Below are positions 25,778 to 34,478 of a stretch of DNA of 64,000 nucleotides, piece after piece. Numbering within the stretch: the first letter of the stretch is position 1; every line of letters begins with the position of its first letter. A model generated the notes under the pieces. It ran no database searches. It was not told where the DNA came from and was given only the letters and a program-made list of their open reading frames with translations. This stretch comes from Albirhodobacter sp048262715 (GTDB lineage: Bacteria > Pseudomonadota > Alphaproteobacteria > Rhodobacterales > Rhodobacteraceae): the NCBI GenBank assembly GCA_048262715.1, contig JBLXEV010000005.1, positions 1 through 64,000 of the forward strand, given 5' to 3'. The position numbers and the translations under genes were made by a program.

Positions 25778-25778
25778 T

Positions 25779-26597
25779 ATGACTGACACCACATTCCATC
25801 ACGGGTCCGCCACGGCAGCGACCAAGCCGATCATCGAGATGCGCAATATTGAGAAGCATTTCGGCAATATCATCGCGCTCGCGGGCGTTAGCTTCGATGT
25901 GCGGCCCGGCGAATGCCACTGCCTACTGGGCGATAACGGGGCGGGTAAATCGACTTTCATCAAAACGATGTCGGGCGTGCACAAACCCACCAAGGGCGAG
26001 ATTACCATCAACGGCAAGGCGATGGATTTCTCCAGCCCGCGCGATGCAATGGAAGCGGGCATTGCGACCGTGTTCCAGGATCTCGCGATGATCCCGCTGA
26101 TGAGCGTTACGCGCAACTTCTTCATGGGCCGCGAGCCGACAACGGGCAGCGGGCCGTTCAAGCGGATGGACATCAAGAAGATGAACGAGATCACTGTGAG
26201 CGCGATGCGCGAGATGGGGATCAATCTGCGCGGGCCGGATCAGGCGGTCGGCACGCTCTCGGGCGGCGAGCGGCAAACGGTTGCGATTGCGCGCGCCGTG
26301 CATTTCGGGGCGAAGGTTCTGATCTTGGATGAACCGACATCGGCGCTCGGCGTGCGGCAAACCTCGAACGTGCTGGCGACGATTGACCGCGTGCGCAAGC
26401 AAGGCGTGGGGGTGGTGTTTATCAGCCATAACGTGCGCCATGCTTTGGCCGTGGGGGATCGGTTCACCGTTCTCAATCGCGGGCAGACTTTAGGCACGGC
26501 CGCGCGGGGCGAGATCACGCCCGAGCAGTTGCAAGATCTTATGGCCGGCGGGCAAGAGCTCGCCCAACTCGAAGGGTCTCTGGGAGGGACAGTTTAA
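25779..26597 (+). CDS. Inositol-type ABC transporter ATP-binding protein
   Basis: A 272-residue ATPase with Walker A GDNGAGKST, signature LSGGERQTVAIARA, Walker B VLILDEPTSALG and switch His in FISHNVRHA. Unlike ribose/xylose ATPases of about 500 residues, it has only one nucleotide-binding domain, so it would act as a homodimer. It is translationally linked to the permease in front and to iolC behind (TAATG overlap). Confidence 0.88.
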   Translation: MTDTTFHHGSATAATKPIIEMRNIEKHFGNIIALAGVSFDVRPGECHCLLGDNGAGKSTFIKTMSGVHKPTKGEITINGKAMDFSSPRDAMEAGIATVFQDLAMIPLMSVTRNFFMGREPTTGSGPFKRMDIKKMNEITVSAMREMGINLRGPDQAVGTLSGGERQTVAIARAVHFGAKVLILDEPTSALGVRQTSNVLATIDRVRKQGVGVVFISHNVRHALAVGDRFTVLNRGQTLGTAARGEITPEQLQDLMAGGQELAQLEGSLGGTV

Positions 26598-28510
26598 TGA
26601 AAAAGACGCTGGATCTGATTACGATCGGGCGCTCCTCCGTGGATCTTTACGGCGCGCAAATTGGCGGCCGTTTGGAAGATATGGGGAGCTTCCAGAAATA
26701 TATCGGTGGCTCCCCCACCAATATGGCGGCGGGCACGGCGCGCTTGGGGCTGAAATCGGCGCTGATCACCCGTGTCGGCGATGAGCATATGGGCCGCTTT
26801 ATCCGCGAGCAATTGGTGCGCGAAGGCGTTGATCCGCGCGGGATTGTAACCGACCCTGAGCGTCTCACCGCGCTGGTGTTATTGGGCATCCGCGATCAAG
26901 AGCAGTTCCCGCTGATTTTCTACCGTGAAAACTGCGCCGATATGGCGCTGTGCGAAGACGATATTGATGAGGGTTTCATCGCGCAGTCGCGCTCGGTTGT
27001 GGCCACTGGCACGCATTTGAGCAATCCGCGCACCGAGGCTGCCGTGCTCAAGGCGCTGGAACTGGCGCGCAAACATGGCGGGCGCACCGCGCTCGATATT
27101 GATTACCGCCCCAATCTTTGGGGGCTTTCCGGCCATGGCGATGGTGAAAACCGCTTTATCGCCTCCGAGGCGGTGACCGCGAAGCTGCAGGCAACGCTGC
27201 ATCATTTCGATTTGATCGTGGGCACGGAAGAAGAGTTCCACATCGCGGGCGGCACCACCGATACGATCAAAGCGCTGCGCGCGGTGCGGGCGGTCTCCAA
27301 GGCCACGCTGGTGTGCAAACGCGGCGCGGATGGCGCTGTGGCCTTTGAGGGCGCAATCCCCGATCATCTTGATGACGGGCTGGCGGGCGAGGGCTTCCCG
27401 ATTGAAGTGTTCAACGTGCTGGGCGCGGGGGATGGTTTCATGTCGGGCCTGCTCAAAGGCTGGCTGGACGATGAGGATTGGCCGACCGCTTTGAAATATG
27501 CCAACGCGTGCGGAGCGTTCGCGGTGTCGCGCCATGGCTGCGCGCCGGCGTATCCGTCCTGGGTCGAGCTCGATTTCTTCCTCAAGCGCGGGGTGAAGGA
27601 GAAGGCGCTGCGCAAGGATGCCGCCTTGGAGCAGATCCATTGGGCCACGAACCGCAGCGGCGATTGGTCCACGATGCGGGTGTTCGCATTTGACCACCGG
27701 ATGCAGCTGGAGTCGCTTGACGGCGCGAGTGCTGACAAGATCGGCGCGTTCAAGGAACTGTGTTTGGAGGCCTGCCTCTCCGTGGCGGATGGCCGCAAAG
27801 GCTACGGGCTTTTGTGCGATAGCCGTCTGGGCCGCGATGCGCTTTACAAGGCGGCGGGGCAGGGGCTCTGGATCGGCCGTCCGGTCGAATGGCCGGGCTC
27901 GCGCCCTCTGGAATTGGAGCCCGAGATCGGGCCGGATTACGGTGGCCTCTCGGAATGGCCGCTCGATCATGTTGTGAAATGCCTGTGCTTCTACCACCCC
28001 GATGACTCGGCGGAGATGAAAGCGGCGCAGGAGGCGACCGTGATGCGCCTGTTCAGCGCCGCACGCCGCAACCGTCTGGAATTCTTGCTCGAAGTCATCC
28101 CGTCCAAGGTGGCCACCGTCGGCGACGACACCAATGCGGCGATCATTCGGCGGTTCTACGACTTGGGCGTTTATCCCGATTGGTGGAAATTGGAGCCGAT
28201 GACATCCGATACCGCATGGCAGCGAGCCTGCGCCGCCATTGAAGAGAACGATCCGCATGTGCGCGGCATCGTCGTGCTCGGCTTGGCCGCAGAAGAAGAC
28301 GCCCTTGCCGCGAGCTTTGAAGTGGCCGCACGCTATCCGCTCGTGAAAGGCTTTGCGGTCGGGCGCACGATCTTTGCCGATGTTGCCGCGGGCTATATGG
28401 CGGGCAATATTGCGCCGAAGGCCGCCGTTCAACAGATGGCACAAACCTATGCGCGGCTCTGCGCCCTTTGGGACCACGCCCGCGCAATTGCACAGGAGAA
28501 AGCCGCATGA
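26597..28510 (+). CDS. iolC: Bifunctional 5-dehydro-2-deoxygluconokinase / DKGP aldolase (IolC fused to DUF2090)
   Basis: A 637-residue cytosolic protein. Residues 1 to about 325 are a PfkB-family kinase (IGRSSVDLYGAQIGG at the start, catalytic Asp279 in NVLGAGDGF), which phosphorylates 2-deoxy-5-keto-gluconate. Residues about 335-637 are the DUF2090 domain, a class I-like aldolase that splits the phosphate into malonate semialdehyde and dihydroxyacetone phosphate, the job done by separate IolJ in Bacillus. This fusion is usual in Proteobacteria. It overlaps iolD by four bases. Confidence 0.93.
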   Translation: MKKTLDLITIGRSSVDLYGAQIGGRLEDMGSFQKYIGGSPTNMAAGTARLGLKSALITRVGDEHMGRFIREQLVREGVDPRGIVTDPERLTALVLLGIRDQEQFPLIFYRENCADMALCEDDIDEGFIAQSRSVVATGTHLSNPRTEAAVLKALELARKHGGRTALDIDYRPNLWGLSGHGDGENRFIASEAVTAKLQATLHHFDLIVGTEEEFHIAGGTTDTIKALRAVRAVSKATLVCKRGADGAVAFEGAIPDHLDDGLAGEGFPIEVFNVLGAGDGFMSGLLKGWLDDEDWPTALKYANACGAFAVSRHGCAPAYPSWVELDFFLKRGVKEKALRKDAALEQIHWATNRSGDWSTMRVFAFDHRMQLESLDGASADKIGAFKELCLEACLSVADGRKGYGLLCDSRLGRDALYKAAGQGLWIGRPVEWPGSRPLELEPEIGPDYGGLSEWPLDHVVKCLCFYHPDDSAEMKAAQEATVMRLFSAARRNRLEFLLEVIPSKVATVGDDTNAAIIRRFYDLGVYPDWWKLEPMTSDTAWQRACAAIEENDPHVRGIVVLGLAAEEDALAASFEVAARYPLVKGFAVGRTIFADVAAGYMAGNIAPKAAVQQMAQTYARLCALWDHARAIAQEKAA

Positions 28511-30342
28511 GCACGATCCGGCTGACCGCCGCACAGGCGCTGGTCAAATATATCTCGGCCCAGCTCAACGAGGATGGCGTACCATTTTTGGGCGGGGTTT
28601 GGGCGATCTTCGGCCACGGCAATGTGGCAGGCATGGGCGAGGCGCTCTATGCGTCGCGCGATGCGATCCAGACCTATCGCGGCCATAACGAGCAGACGAT
28701 GTGCCATGCGGCCATTGCCTACGCCAAACAGCAGGGCCGCCGCCGCGCGATGGCCGTCACCTCCTCCATCGGGCCGGGGGCGACGAATATGGTGACCGCC
28801 GCCGCTTTGGCGCATGTGAATCGCCTGCCGCTTTTGCTGCTGCCGGGCGATGTGTTCGCCAATCGCGGGCCTGATCCGGTGCTGCAACAAATCGAGGATT
28901 GGACCGACGGGACGATCAGCGCCAATGATTGCTTCAAGCCCGTCGTGCGGTATTTTGACCGGATCATGCGGCCTGAGCATCTGCTCACCGCCTTGCCGCG
29001 GGCTTTCGCGACGATGACAGATCCGGCGGATTGCGGCCCGGTGTGCCTTGCCTTCTGCCAAGATGTGCAGGCCGAGGCCTATGATTACCCCGAGGCGTTC
29101 TTTGCGCCGAAAATCTGGCGTCAGCGCCGGATTGGTGCGGATACGGCGGAATTGGCTGAGGTTGTCGCACAGATCAAAGGCGCAAAAGCGCCGGTGATCA
29201 TCGCGGGCGGCGGGGTGCATTTCTCCGGTGCCGCGCAGGCGCTGCAAGAGTTTGCCGAGACGCACGGGATTCCGGTTGTCGAGAGCCAAGCGGGTAAATC
29301 CGCGATGCCATGGGATCATCCGCTCAACTTCGGGCCTGTGGGCGTGACGGGGGCTGCAAGCGCCAATGCGATCTGCGAGACTGCGGATCTGGTGCTGGGC
29401 GTTGGCACGCGGTTCCAGGACTTCACGACGGGGTCTTGGAACCTGTTCCAAAATCCCGCGCGCAAATTGGTGAGCTTGAATGTCGCCGCCTATGATGCGG
29501 TGAAACACGGGGCGATCCCGTTGCAATGCGATGCGCTGCGGGGTTTGGGCGAGGTGAGCCAAGCGCTCGGCGCGTTCAAAGCCCCTGCCGCAGACGGGTC
29601 ATTGAAGACGAAGTGGTTTGCCTCCGTGGACCCGTTGACGGAGGCGCCGGAGGATTTGGGCGCAAACGCGCTGCCAACAGATCAGCAAGTGATCGGGGCG
29701 GTGCAGCGCGCCTCGGGCATGGATACGGTGGTGATGTCCGCCGCGGGTACCATGCCGGGCGAGCTGCACAAACTATGGAAAGCGCCGCGCGCGGGCGGCT
29801 ATCATATGGAATACGGCTTTAGCTGCATGGGCTATGAGGTCGCGGGGGCGATGGGCATCAAGATGGCCCAGCCCGAGCGCGACGTCGTCTGTATGGTGGG
29901 CGATGGCAGCTATATGATGGCCAACTCCGAGCTGGCGACGGCGGCGATGATGGGGATTTCCTTCACCATCGTGCTGACGGATAACCGTGGCTATGGCTGC
30001 ATCAATCGGCTGCAAATGGGCACAGGCGGGGCGGAGTTCAACAACCTGCTGGCCCATTCGCATATGGGGGAGAACTCCAAGATTGATTTCGCGGCGCATG
30101 CGGCGGCGATGGGGGCGACATCTGTCCATGTAAAAACCATCGCGGAGCTGGAGGCGGCGCTGGCCAAGGCGCCTTCGATCAGCGGCCCCTATGTCGTGGT
30201 GATTGACACCGATCCTTACCCCAATACCGCTCAAGGCGGCTGGTGGTGGGATGTGGCCGTGCCGGAAGTTTCCGACCGCGATACGGTGTGCGAGAAACGT
30301 GAGGCTTACGTGGCGCAACTGCGCGCCCGCGCGATGGGCTGA
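28507..30342 (+). CDS. iolD: 3D-(3,5/4)-trihydroxycyclohexane-1,2-dione acylhydrolase
   Basis: A 611-residue thiamine-diphosphate-dependent enzyme that opens the trihydroxycyclohexanedione ring to 5-deoxy-glucuronate. The activating Glu region is in GHNEQTMCHAAIAYAKQ, and the ThDP/Mg motif is GDGSYMMANSELATAAMMG with the partner VLTDNRGYG. The ATG at 28507 overlaps the iolC stop (ATGA); an upstream in-frame ATG at 28468 would lie inside iolC. Full-length and with all three ThDP-enzyme domains. Confidence 0.94.
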   Translation: MSTIRLTAAQALVKYISAQLNEDGVPFLGGVWAIFGHGNVAGMGEALYASRDAIQTYRGHNEQTMCHAAIAYAKQQGRRRAMAVTSSIGPGATNMVTAAALAHVNRLPLLLLPGDVFANRGPDPVLQQIEDWTDGTISANDCFKPVVRYFDRIMRPEHLLTALPRAFATMTDPADCGPVCLAFCQDVQAEAYDYPEAFFAPKIWRQRRIGADTAELAEVVAQIKGAKAPVIIAGGGVHFSGAAQALQEFAETHGIPVVESQAGKSAMPWDHPLNFGPVGVTGAASANAICETADLVLGVGTRFQDFTTGSWNLFQNPARKLVSLNVAAYDAVKHGAIPLQCDALRGLGEVSQALGAFKAPAADGSLKTKWFASVDPLTEAPEDLGANALPTDQQVIGAVQRASGMDTVVMSAAGTMPGELHKLWKAPRAGGYHMEYGFSCMGYEVAGAMGIKMAQPERDVVCMVGDGSYMMANSELATAAMMGISFTIVLTDNRGYGCINRLQMGTGGAEFNNLLAHSHMGENSKIDFAAHAAAMGATSVHVKTIAELEAALAKAPSISGPYVVVIDTDPYPNTAQGGWWWDVAVPEVSDRDTVCEKREAYVAQLRARAMG

Positions 30343-30445
30343 GGCCCGCGCACACCTCTCTGAAGTAACGGTCACGGCGGCGCATATTTCTGCCCGCCGG
30401 ACCTCCCGCCCAGACACTCAGTCTCTTAGCTTTAGGACAAAGTCC

Positions 30446-31348
30446 ATGATCCGTTTCGGAACAAACCCAATCGCGTGGTCCAATGATGATGACCAGACCC
30501 TCGGCGCGCATATCTCGCTGGAGCAATGCCTCACGGAGGCCGGCCAGATCGGCTTCGACGGTATCGAGAACGGCCATAAGATGCCGTGGAATGCGGAGGA
30601 GTTGAAAGAGGTACTCGCGCCGCACGGGCTGGCGTTCATCTCGGCTTGGTATTCGCTGCATCTGCTGGATCGTTCGGTCGAGGAAGAGATCGCAATGATC
30701 CAGCCGCATCTTGATCGCCTGAAGGCGATGGGCTGCACGGTCTGCATCGCCTGCGAGACCTCGAATGCAATCCACGGCAACGATAACGCGCCGCTGCATG
30801 ACAGCCCCGCGCTCGCCCCCGAGCAATGGGCGGAGTTTGGTGCGAAGGTGGAGGCTGTCGCCGCGCATTGCGCCGCTGAGGGCCTGCCGCTGGTCTATCA
30901 TCACCATATGGGCACCATCGTCGAGACCCCCGCCGAGATTGACCAGTTCATGGAGGTCACCGGCCCTGCGACGCGGCTGCTGTTCGATGCGGGGCATTTC
31001 TACTTCGGCTCGAACGGGGCCGACCCTGCGCCCTACTTGCAAAAGCACATCGACCGCGTGAGCCATTTCCACGCCAAGAACATCCGTGGGGCGATGATGG
31101 CGGAGGTGCGCTCCCAGCAGCTCAGCTTCCTTGAGGGCGTGCGGCGCGGTGTCTTCACCGTTCCCGGGGACGTGGAAGGCGCAGTCGATTTCCGCGATTG
31201 CCTCAGCGTTCTCGCCGAGAGTGGCTATAAAGGGTGGATCGTGATTGAGGCCGAGCAGGACCCCGATCAGCGCAACCCGCTTGAGTATCAATCTTTGGGT
31301 CTCAAAACGCTCAAATCCCTCGCGAAAGAGGTCGGCCTGATCGGCTGA
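30446..31348 (+). CDS. iolE: Myo-inosose-2 dehydratase
   Basis: A 300-residue TIM-barrel enzyme that dehydrates 2-keto-myo-inositol to trihydroxycyclohexanedione. The start FGTNPIAWSNDDDQTLG and the metal-ligand segments VYHHHMGT, LLFDAGHFYF and VSHFHAKNI are characteristic. A 103-bp gap separates it from iolD, larger than elsewhere in the operon, but no terminator is visible, so co-transcription is likely. The ATG at 30446 follows AGGACAAAG. Confidence 0.93.
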   Translation: MIRFGTNPIAWSNDDDQTLGAHISLEQCLTEAGQIGFDGIENGHKMPWNAEELKEVLAPHGLAFISAWYSLHLLDRSVEEEIAMIQPHLDRLKAMGCTVCIACETSNAIHGNDNAPLHDSPALAPEQWAEFGAKVEAVAAHCAAEGLPLVYHHHMGTIVETPAEIDQFMEVTGPATRLLFDAGHFYFGSNGADPAPYLQKHIDRVSHFHAKNIRGAMMAEVRSQQLSFLEGVRRGVFTVPGDVEGAVDFRDCLSVLAESGYKGWIVIEAEQDPDQRNPLEYQSLGLKTLKSLAKEVGLIG

Positions 31349-31389
31349 TCTGTCGGGCAGAGGCCCGAGATCATTGAAGGAGAGATTGC

Positions 31390-32217
31390 ATGTCGGATCT
31401 GCTTAGGCACCCGAATGGCACCACCGGAAAGGTGCATGATATCACCGTCGCCAGCGCGCAGGGGCCGAAAAGCCCCGATTGGGGCTATGTCGGCTTCGGG
31501 TTGTATCGCCTGAAAGCGGGCGAGACGGCGGCGGAGCAAACCGGCGACCGCGAGGTGATCTTGGTGCTCGTCGAGGGCAAGGCCGAGATCTCTGGCGGCG
31601 GCGAGAGCTTTGGCGAGATGGGCGAGAGGATGAGCGTGTTCGAGAAAACGCCGCCGCATTGCGCCTATATCCCCAACGAGGCGGATTGGTCGGCCAAAGC
31701 GACAACGGATTGCACTTTGGCGGTGTGCACCGCCCCCGGCCAAGGCGGGCATAAGGCGCGGCGTTTGGGGCCGGAAGGAATCAGCCTGACAGAGCGCGGA
31801 AAAGGCACAAACACGCGCTATATCAACAATATCGCGATGGAAGATCGGGACGTGGCCGATAGCCTTCTGGTGACAGAAGTCTTCACCCCCTCGGGGCATT
31901 GGTCCTCCTATCCGCCGCATCGGCACGACGAGGATGACTACCCGAATATGACCTATCTGGAGGAGACCTATTATCACAGGTTGAACCCCGATCAGGGCTA
32001 CGGGCATCAGCGCGTCTGGACAGAGGATGGATCGCTGGATGAGACGATGTCTGTCTCCAGCCATGATGTGACGCTGGTTCCCAAGGGCCACCATCCTTGC
32101 GGCGCGCCTTATGGCTACGAGATGTATTATCTCAACGTCATGGCAGGCCCGCGCCGCAACTGGCGCTTCAAGAACCATCCAGATCATGACTGGATCGCCA
32201 AGCGCGACGCGCCGTAA
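31390..32217 (+). CDS. iolB: 5-deoxy-glucuronate isomerase
   Basis: A 275-residue double-cupin enzyme converting 5-deoxy-glucuronate to 2-deoxy-5-keto-gluconate. The cupin metal site is seen in SSYPPHRHDEDDYPNMTYLEE, and VPKGHHPCGAPYGYEMYYLNVM near the end is a strong IolB signature. It follows iolE by 41 bases with AAGGAGAG before the ATG. It is the last gene of the inositol operon; the expected iolA (malonate-semialdehyde dehydrogenase) is not in the window. Confidence 0.94.
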   Translation: MSDLLRHPNGTTGKVHDITVASAQGPKSPDWGYVGFGLYRLKAGETAAEQTGDREVILVLVEGKAEISGGGESFGEMGERMSVFEKTPPHCAYIPNEADWSAKATTDCTLAVCTAPGQGGHKARRLGPEGISLTERGKGTNTRYINNIAMEDRDVADSLLVTEVFTPSGHWSSYPPHRHDEDDYPNMTYLEETYYHRLNPDQGYGHQRVWTEDGSLDETMSVSSHDVTLVPKGHHPCGAPYGYEMYYLNVMAGPRRNWRFKNHPDHDWIAKRDAP

Positions 32218-32224
32218 GCGGACT

Positions 32225-32237
32225 GGCGTGCAACGCC
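32225..32237 (+). terminator. Weak terminator-like hairpin after iolB
   Basis: GGCGT-GCA-ACGCC stem followed by GCCTTTTG, seven bases after the iolB stop. The short stem makes it a modest candidate. The convergent AraC gene ends at 32281. Confidence 0.45.
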
Positions 32238-32280
32238 GCCTTTTGCTCAGCAGGGGTGGCGTTTTGCATGTCAGGTGGCG

Positions 32281-33315
32281 TTAAGCCCGGCCTGCGCCCC
32301 GCCGATAGGCCGCGGGGGTGACGCCTGTCCAACGCTTGAACGCTCGGTGAAAATTTGCGGTCGAGGCGAAGCCGATATCCTGCGCGGTATCGTCGATGCT
32401 TTTGCCCGAGGTCAGATCACGGATGGCCAAATCGCGCCGCAGCCCGTCTTTAATCGCTTGGAACGATGTCTCTTCCAGCGCCAGACGCCGGATCAATGTG
32501 CGCGGCGTCTGGCCAAAGGTCGCCGCCACATCCTCGAGTTGATCGGCCAAGCCGTCGGGGCGCAGCAATAAGCCCCGCAACCGGAGCGATAGCGCATGGT
32601 TTTGCGAGCGGGTGAAGATCCATCCCTCCGGCGCATTGCGTAAAAACGCCGCCATTTCCGCGTCGTTTCGCGATACGGGAAGATCCTCCAGCGTCGCGTC
32701 CAGCGTGATTGCGGAATAGGTCTGCCCGAACCGTACCGGCGCGGGGAAGAGGATCGGATAATCCTCTGCAAAATCAGGACGGGGGAACGCAAACCCCACC
32801 TCAAGGAGCGGCAATTCCCGCCCTGTGAGCCATGAGCCGATCCCATGCACCAACTTAAGCAAGAGCATATGCCCGAAGCGCTGCGGGGTCTGCGCGCCGC
32901 GCGGCACGATTGAGATCCGCAAGGCTTCCCTGCCGGTCACCGTCTCACGGTCAAGTTGCAGGGTGAAATCATCGAGCAGAAGGTTCCAAAACCCTGAAAA
33001 ACGGAACAGCGCAGCCGCGAGAGACGACGAGCCGCGCATCGAGGCGCAGAGATGCTTAAGCGCGCCCGTGCGGATCGGACGGCTCCACAATCCCATCATC
33101 TCGTCACCGGTCTCAATCGCCACGCGCTGATAGAGGCGCACGATTTGTGTATGGGTCACGCGGGCGCGGGGATGCGCATCCGGGGCAAGCCCGGTCTCGT
33201 CCATAAATCCGGCCAGTTGCGCAGGCGGGCAATGGCTGCGCAGCGCGATAAGCCAATCCTCCAAAAACGCCCGCGAGACGGTAGAAAGTGGGGAGGTGTG
33301 AGGATCGTTCAGCAT
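32281..33315 (-). CDS. AraC family transcriptional regulator
   Basis: A 344-residue regulator with an N-terminal arabinose-binding-like (PF12625-type) domain over about residues 20-200 and a C-terminal AraC helix-turn-helix pair (IDDTAQDIGFASTANFHRAF followed by WTGVTPAAYRRG). Proteins of this OruR/ArgR-like layout usually activate a nearby catabolic operon. It is divergent from the crotonase gene across a 106-bp gap, making that gene the likely target. The ligand is unknown. It is convergent with iolB and is not expected to take part in inositol control. Confidence 0.85.
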   Translation of the reverse strand: MLNDPHTSPLSTVSRAFLEDWLIALRSHCPPAQLAGFMDETGLAPDAHPRARVTHTQIVRLYQRVAIETGDEMMGLWSRPIRTGALKHLCASMRGSSSLAAALFRFSGFWNLLLDDFTLQLDRETVTGREALRISIVPRGAQTPQRFGHMLLLKLVHGIGSWLTGRELPLLEVGFAFPRPDFAEDYPILFPAPVRFGQTYSAITLDATLEDLPVSRNDAEMAAFLRNAPEGWIFTRSQNHALSLRLRGLLLRPDGLADQLEDVAATFGQTPRTLIRRLALEETSFQAIKDGLRRDLAIRDLTSGKSIDDTAQDIGFASTANFHRAFKRWTGVTPAAYRRGAGRA

Positions 33316-33421
33316 GGGACATGCTTCCCCGTATTTGTCACTTTATGCAAGGTTTTCGTCTCATGAAGAGATTGATACCGCATATGTCGGCGGTATCTTG
33401 GCGTGAACAGAAAGGACCGCC

Positions 33422-34225
33422 ATGACCCCGTCACTTGATCCCACCCAATACCGCAACCTTGCCATTGAACCACATGAGGAAGGAGTGTGGGTGGTGATGC
33501 TCGACCGTGAGCACAAGCGCAACGCGCTGGATGCGGACACGATTGAGGAACTGGTGAGCTTCTTTTCCACCGCGCCGCGCGCCGGGGTGCGGGCGGTTGT
33601 TCTGGCAGGGAAGGGCGCGCATTTTTGTGCGGGCCTCGATCTGATCGAGCATCATGACGCAGATCGCAGCCCTGCCGATTTCATGCATCTGTGCCTGCGC
33701 TGGCACGAGGCTTTCAACAAGATGGAATACGGCGGCGTTCCGGTGATCGCGGCCCTGCAAGGCGCCGTCGTGGGCGGAGGGCTGGAACTGGCCAGCGCAG
33801 CGCATGTTCGGGTCATGGATCAGACGGCATATTTTGCCTTGCCCGAGGGCCAGCGCGGGCTGTTCACGGGCGGCGGCGCGACAATCCGCGTTGCGGATCT
33901 CGTGGGCAAGGCGCGGATGATTGATATGATGCTGTCGGGGCGCGTCTATCAGGGCGAAGAGGCGGTGCAGATCGGCCTCGCGCAATATCGCGTTGAGGGC
34001 TCGAGCTTCGACGCTGCGCTAGAACTTGCGCGGAAAGCCGCGCAGAACCTACCGCTCTCGAATTTCGCGATTTGTTCGGCAGTGAGCCACATGCAGAATA
34101 TGTCCGCAATGGATGCCGCCTATGCTGAAGCCGTTGTTGCAGGCGTGGTCAATACCCAGCCAGAAGCGCGTGCACGCTTGGCAGCTTTCGCAGATAAGAC
34201 CGCGGCGCGGGTGCGCCCAAAGTAA
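33422..34225 (+). CDS. Crotonase / enoyl-CoA hydratase family protein
   Basis: A 267-residue crotonase-fold enzyme. The two oxyanion-hole segments are GAHFCAGLDL and GAVVGGGLELAS. Of the usual hydratase glutamates, the one in the second region appears as PEGQRGLFTGGGA, which resembles isomerase/dienoyl-type members more than classical hydratases, so the exact reaction is open. It is a single-gene unit divergent from an AraC regulator and followed by a strong hairpin. A CoA-thioester substrate is expected. Confidence 0.83.
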   Translation: MTPSLDPTQYRNLAIEPHEEGVWVVMLDREHKRNALDADTIEELVSFFSTAPRAGVRAVVLAGKGAHFCAGLDLIEHHDADRSPADFMHLCLRWHEAFNKMEYGGVPVIAALQGAVVGGGLELASAAHVRVMDQTAYFALPEGQRGLFTGGGATIRVADLVGKARMIDMMLSGRVYQGEEAVQIGLAQYRVEGSSFDAALELARKAAQNLPLSNFAICSAVSHMQNMSAMDAAYAEAVVAGVVNTQPEARARLAAFADKTAARVRPK

Positions 34226-34258
34226 TCTGGGCAAACGGCCCTTGAAAATAAAGCCCTT

Positions 34259-34286
34259 AATGCGTGCATAAATCTATGCACGCATT
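34259..34286. terminator. Perfect 12-bp hairpin after the crotonase gene
   Basis: AATGCGTGCATA (34259-34270) and TATGCACGCATT (34275-34286) with loop AATC. It lies 34 bases after the crotonase stop in an AT-richer 253-bp gap before manC. It lacks a long T-run (TTTGAA before the next bases), so it may be a terminator or a protein-binding palindrome. The rest of the gap (to 34478) holds no recognisable gene. Confidence 0.6.
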
Positions 34287-34478
34287 TGAATTTGCGCGGC
34301 ATCTCCTATGGCTGAAATCCCAAATCAGTCCTTTATAGCAGAAGCTCTGTGCAAAACACGCATAGCGTGCAGATCAACCTTTGCTTTAACAAATGACCTG
34401 CGGCACAATCATTACGTGTTAAATTTAAAAATCCAGCAGGCAAGGCGCGTAAATTAGTAAACCGTATTCGGAGGTTCG

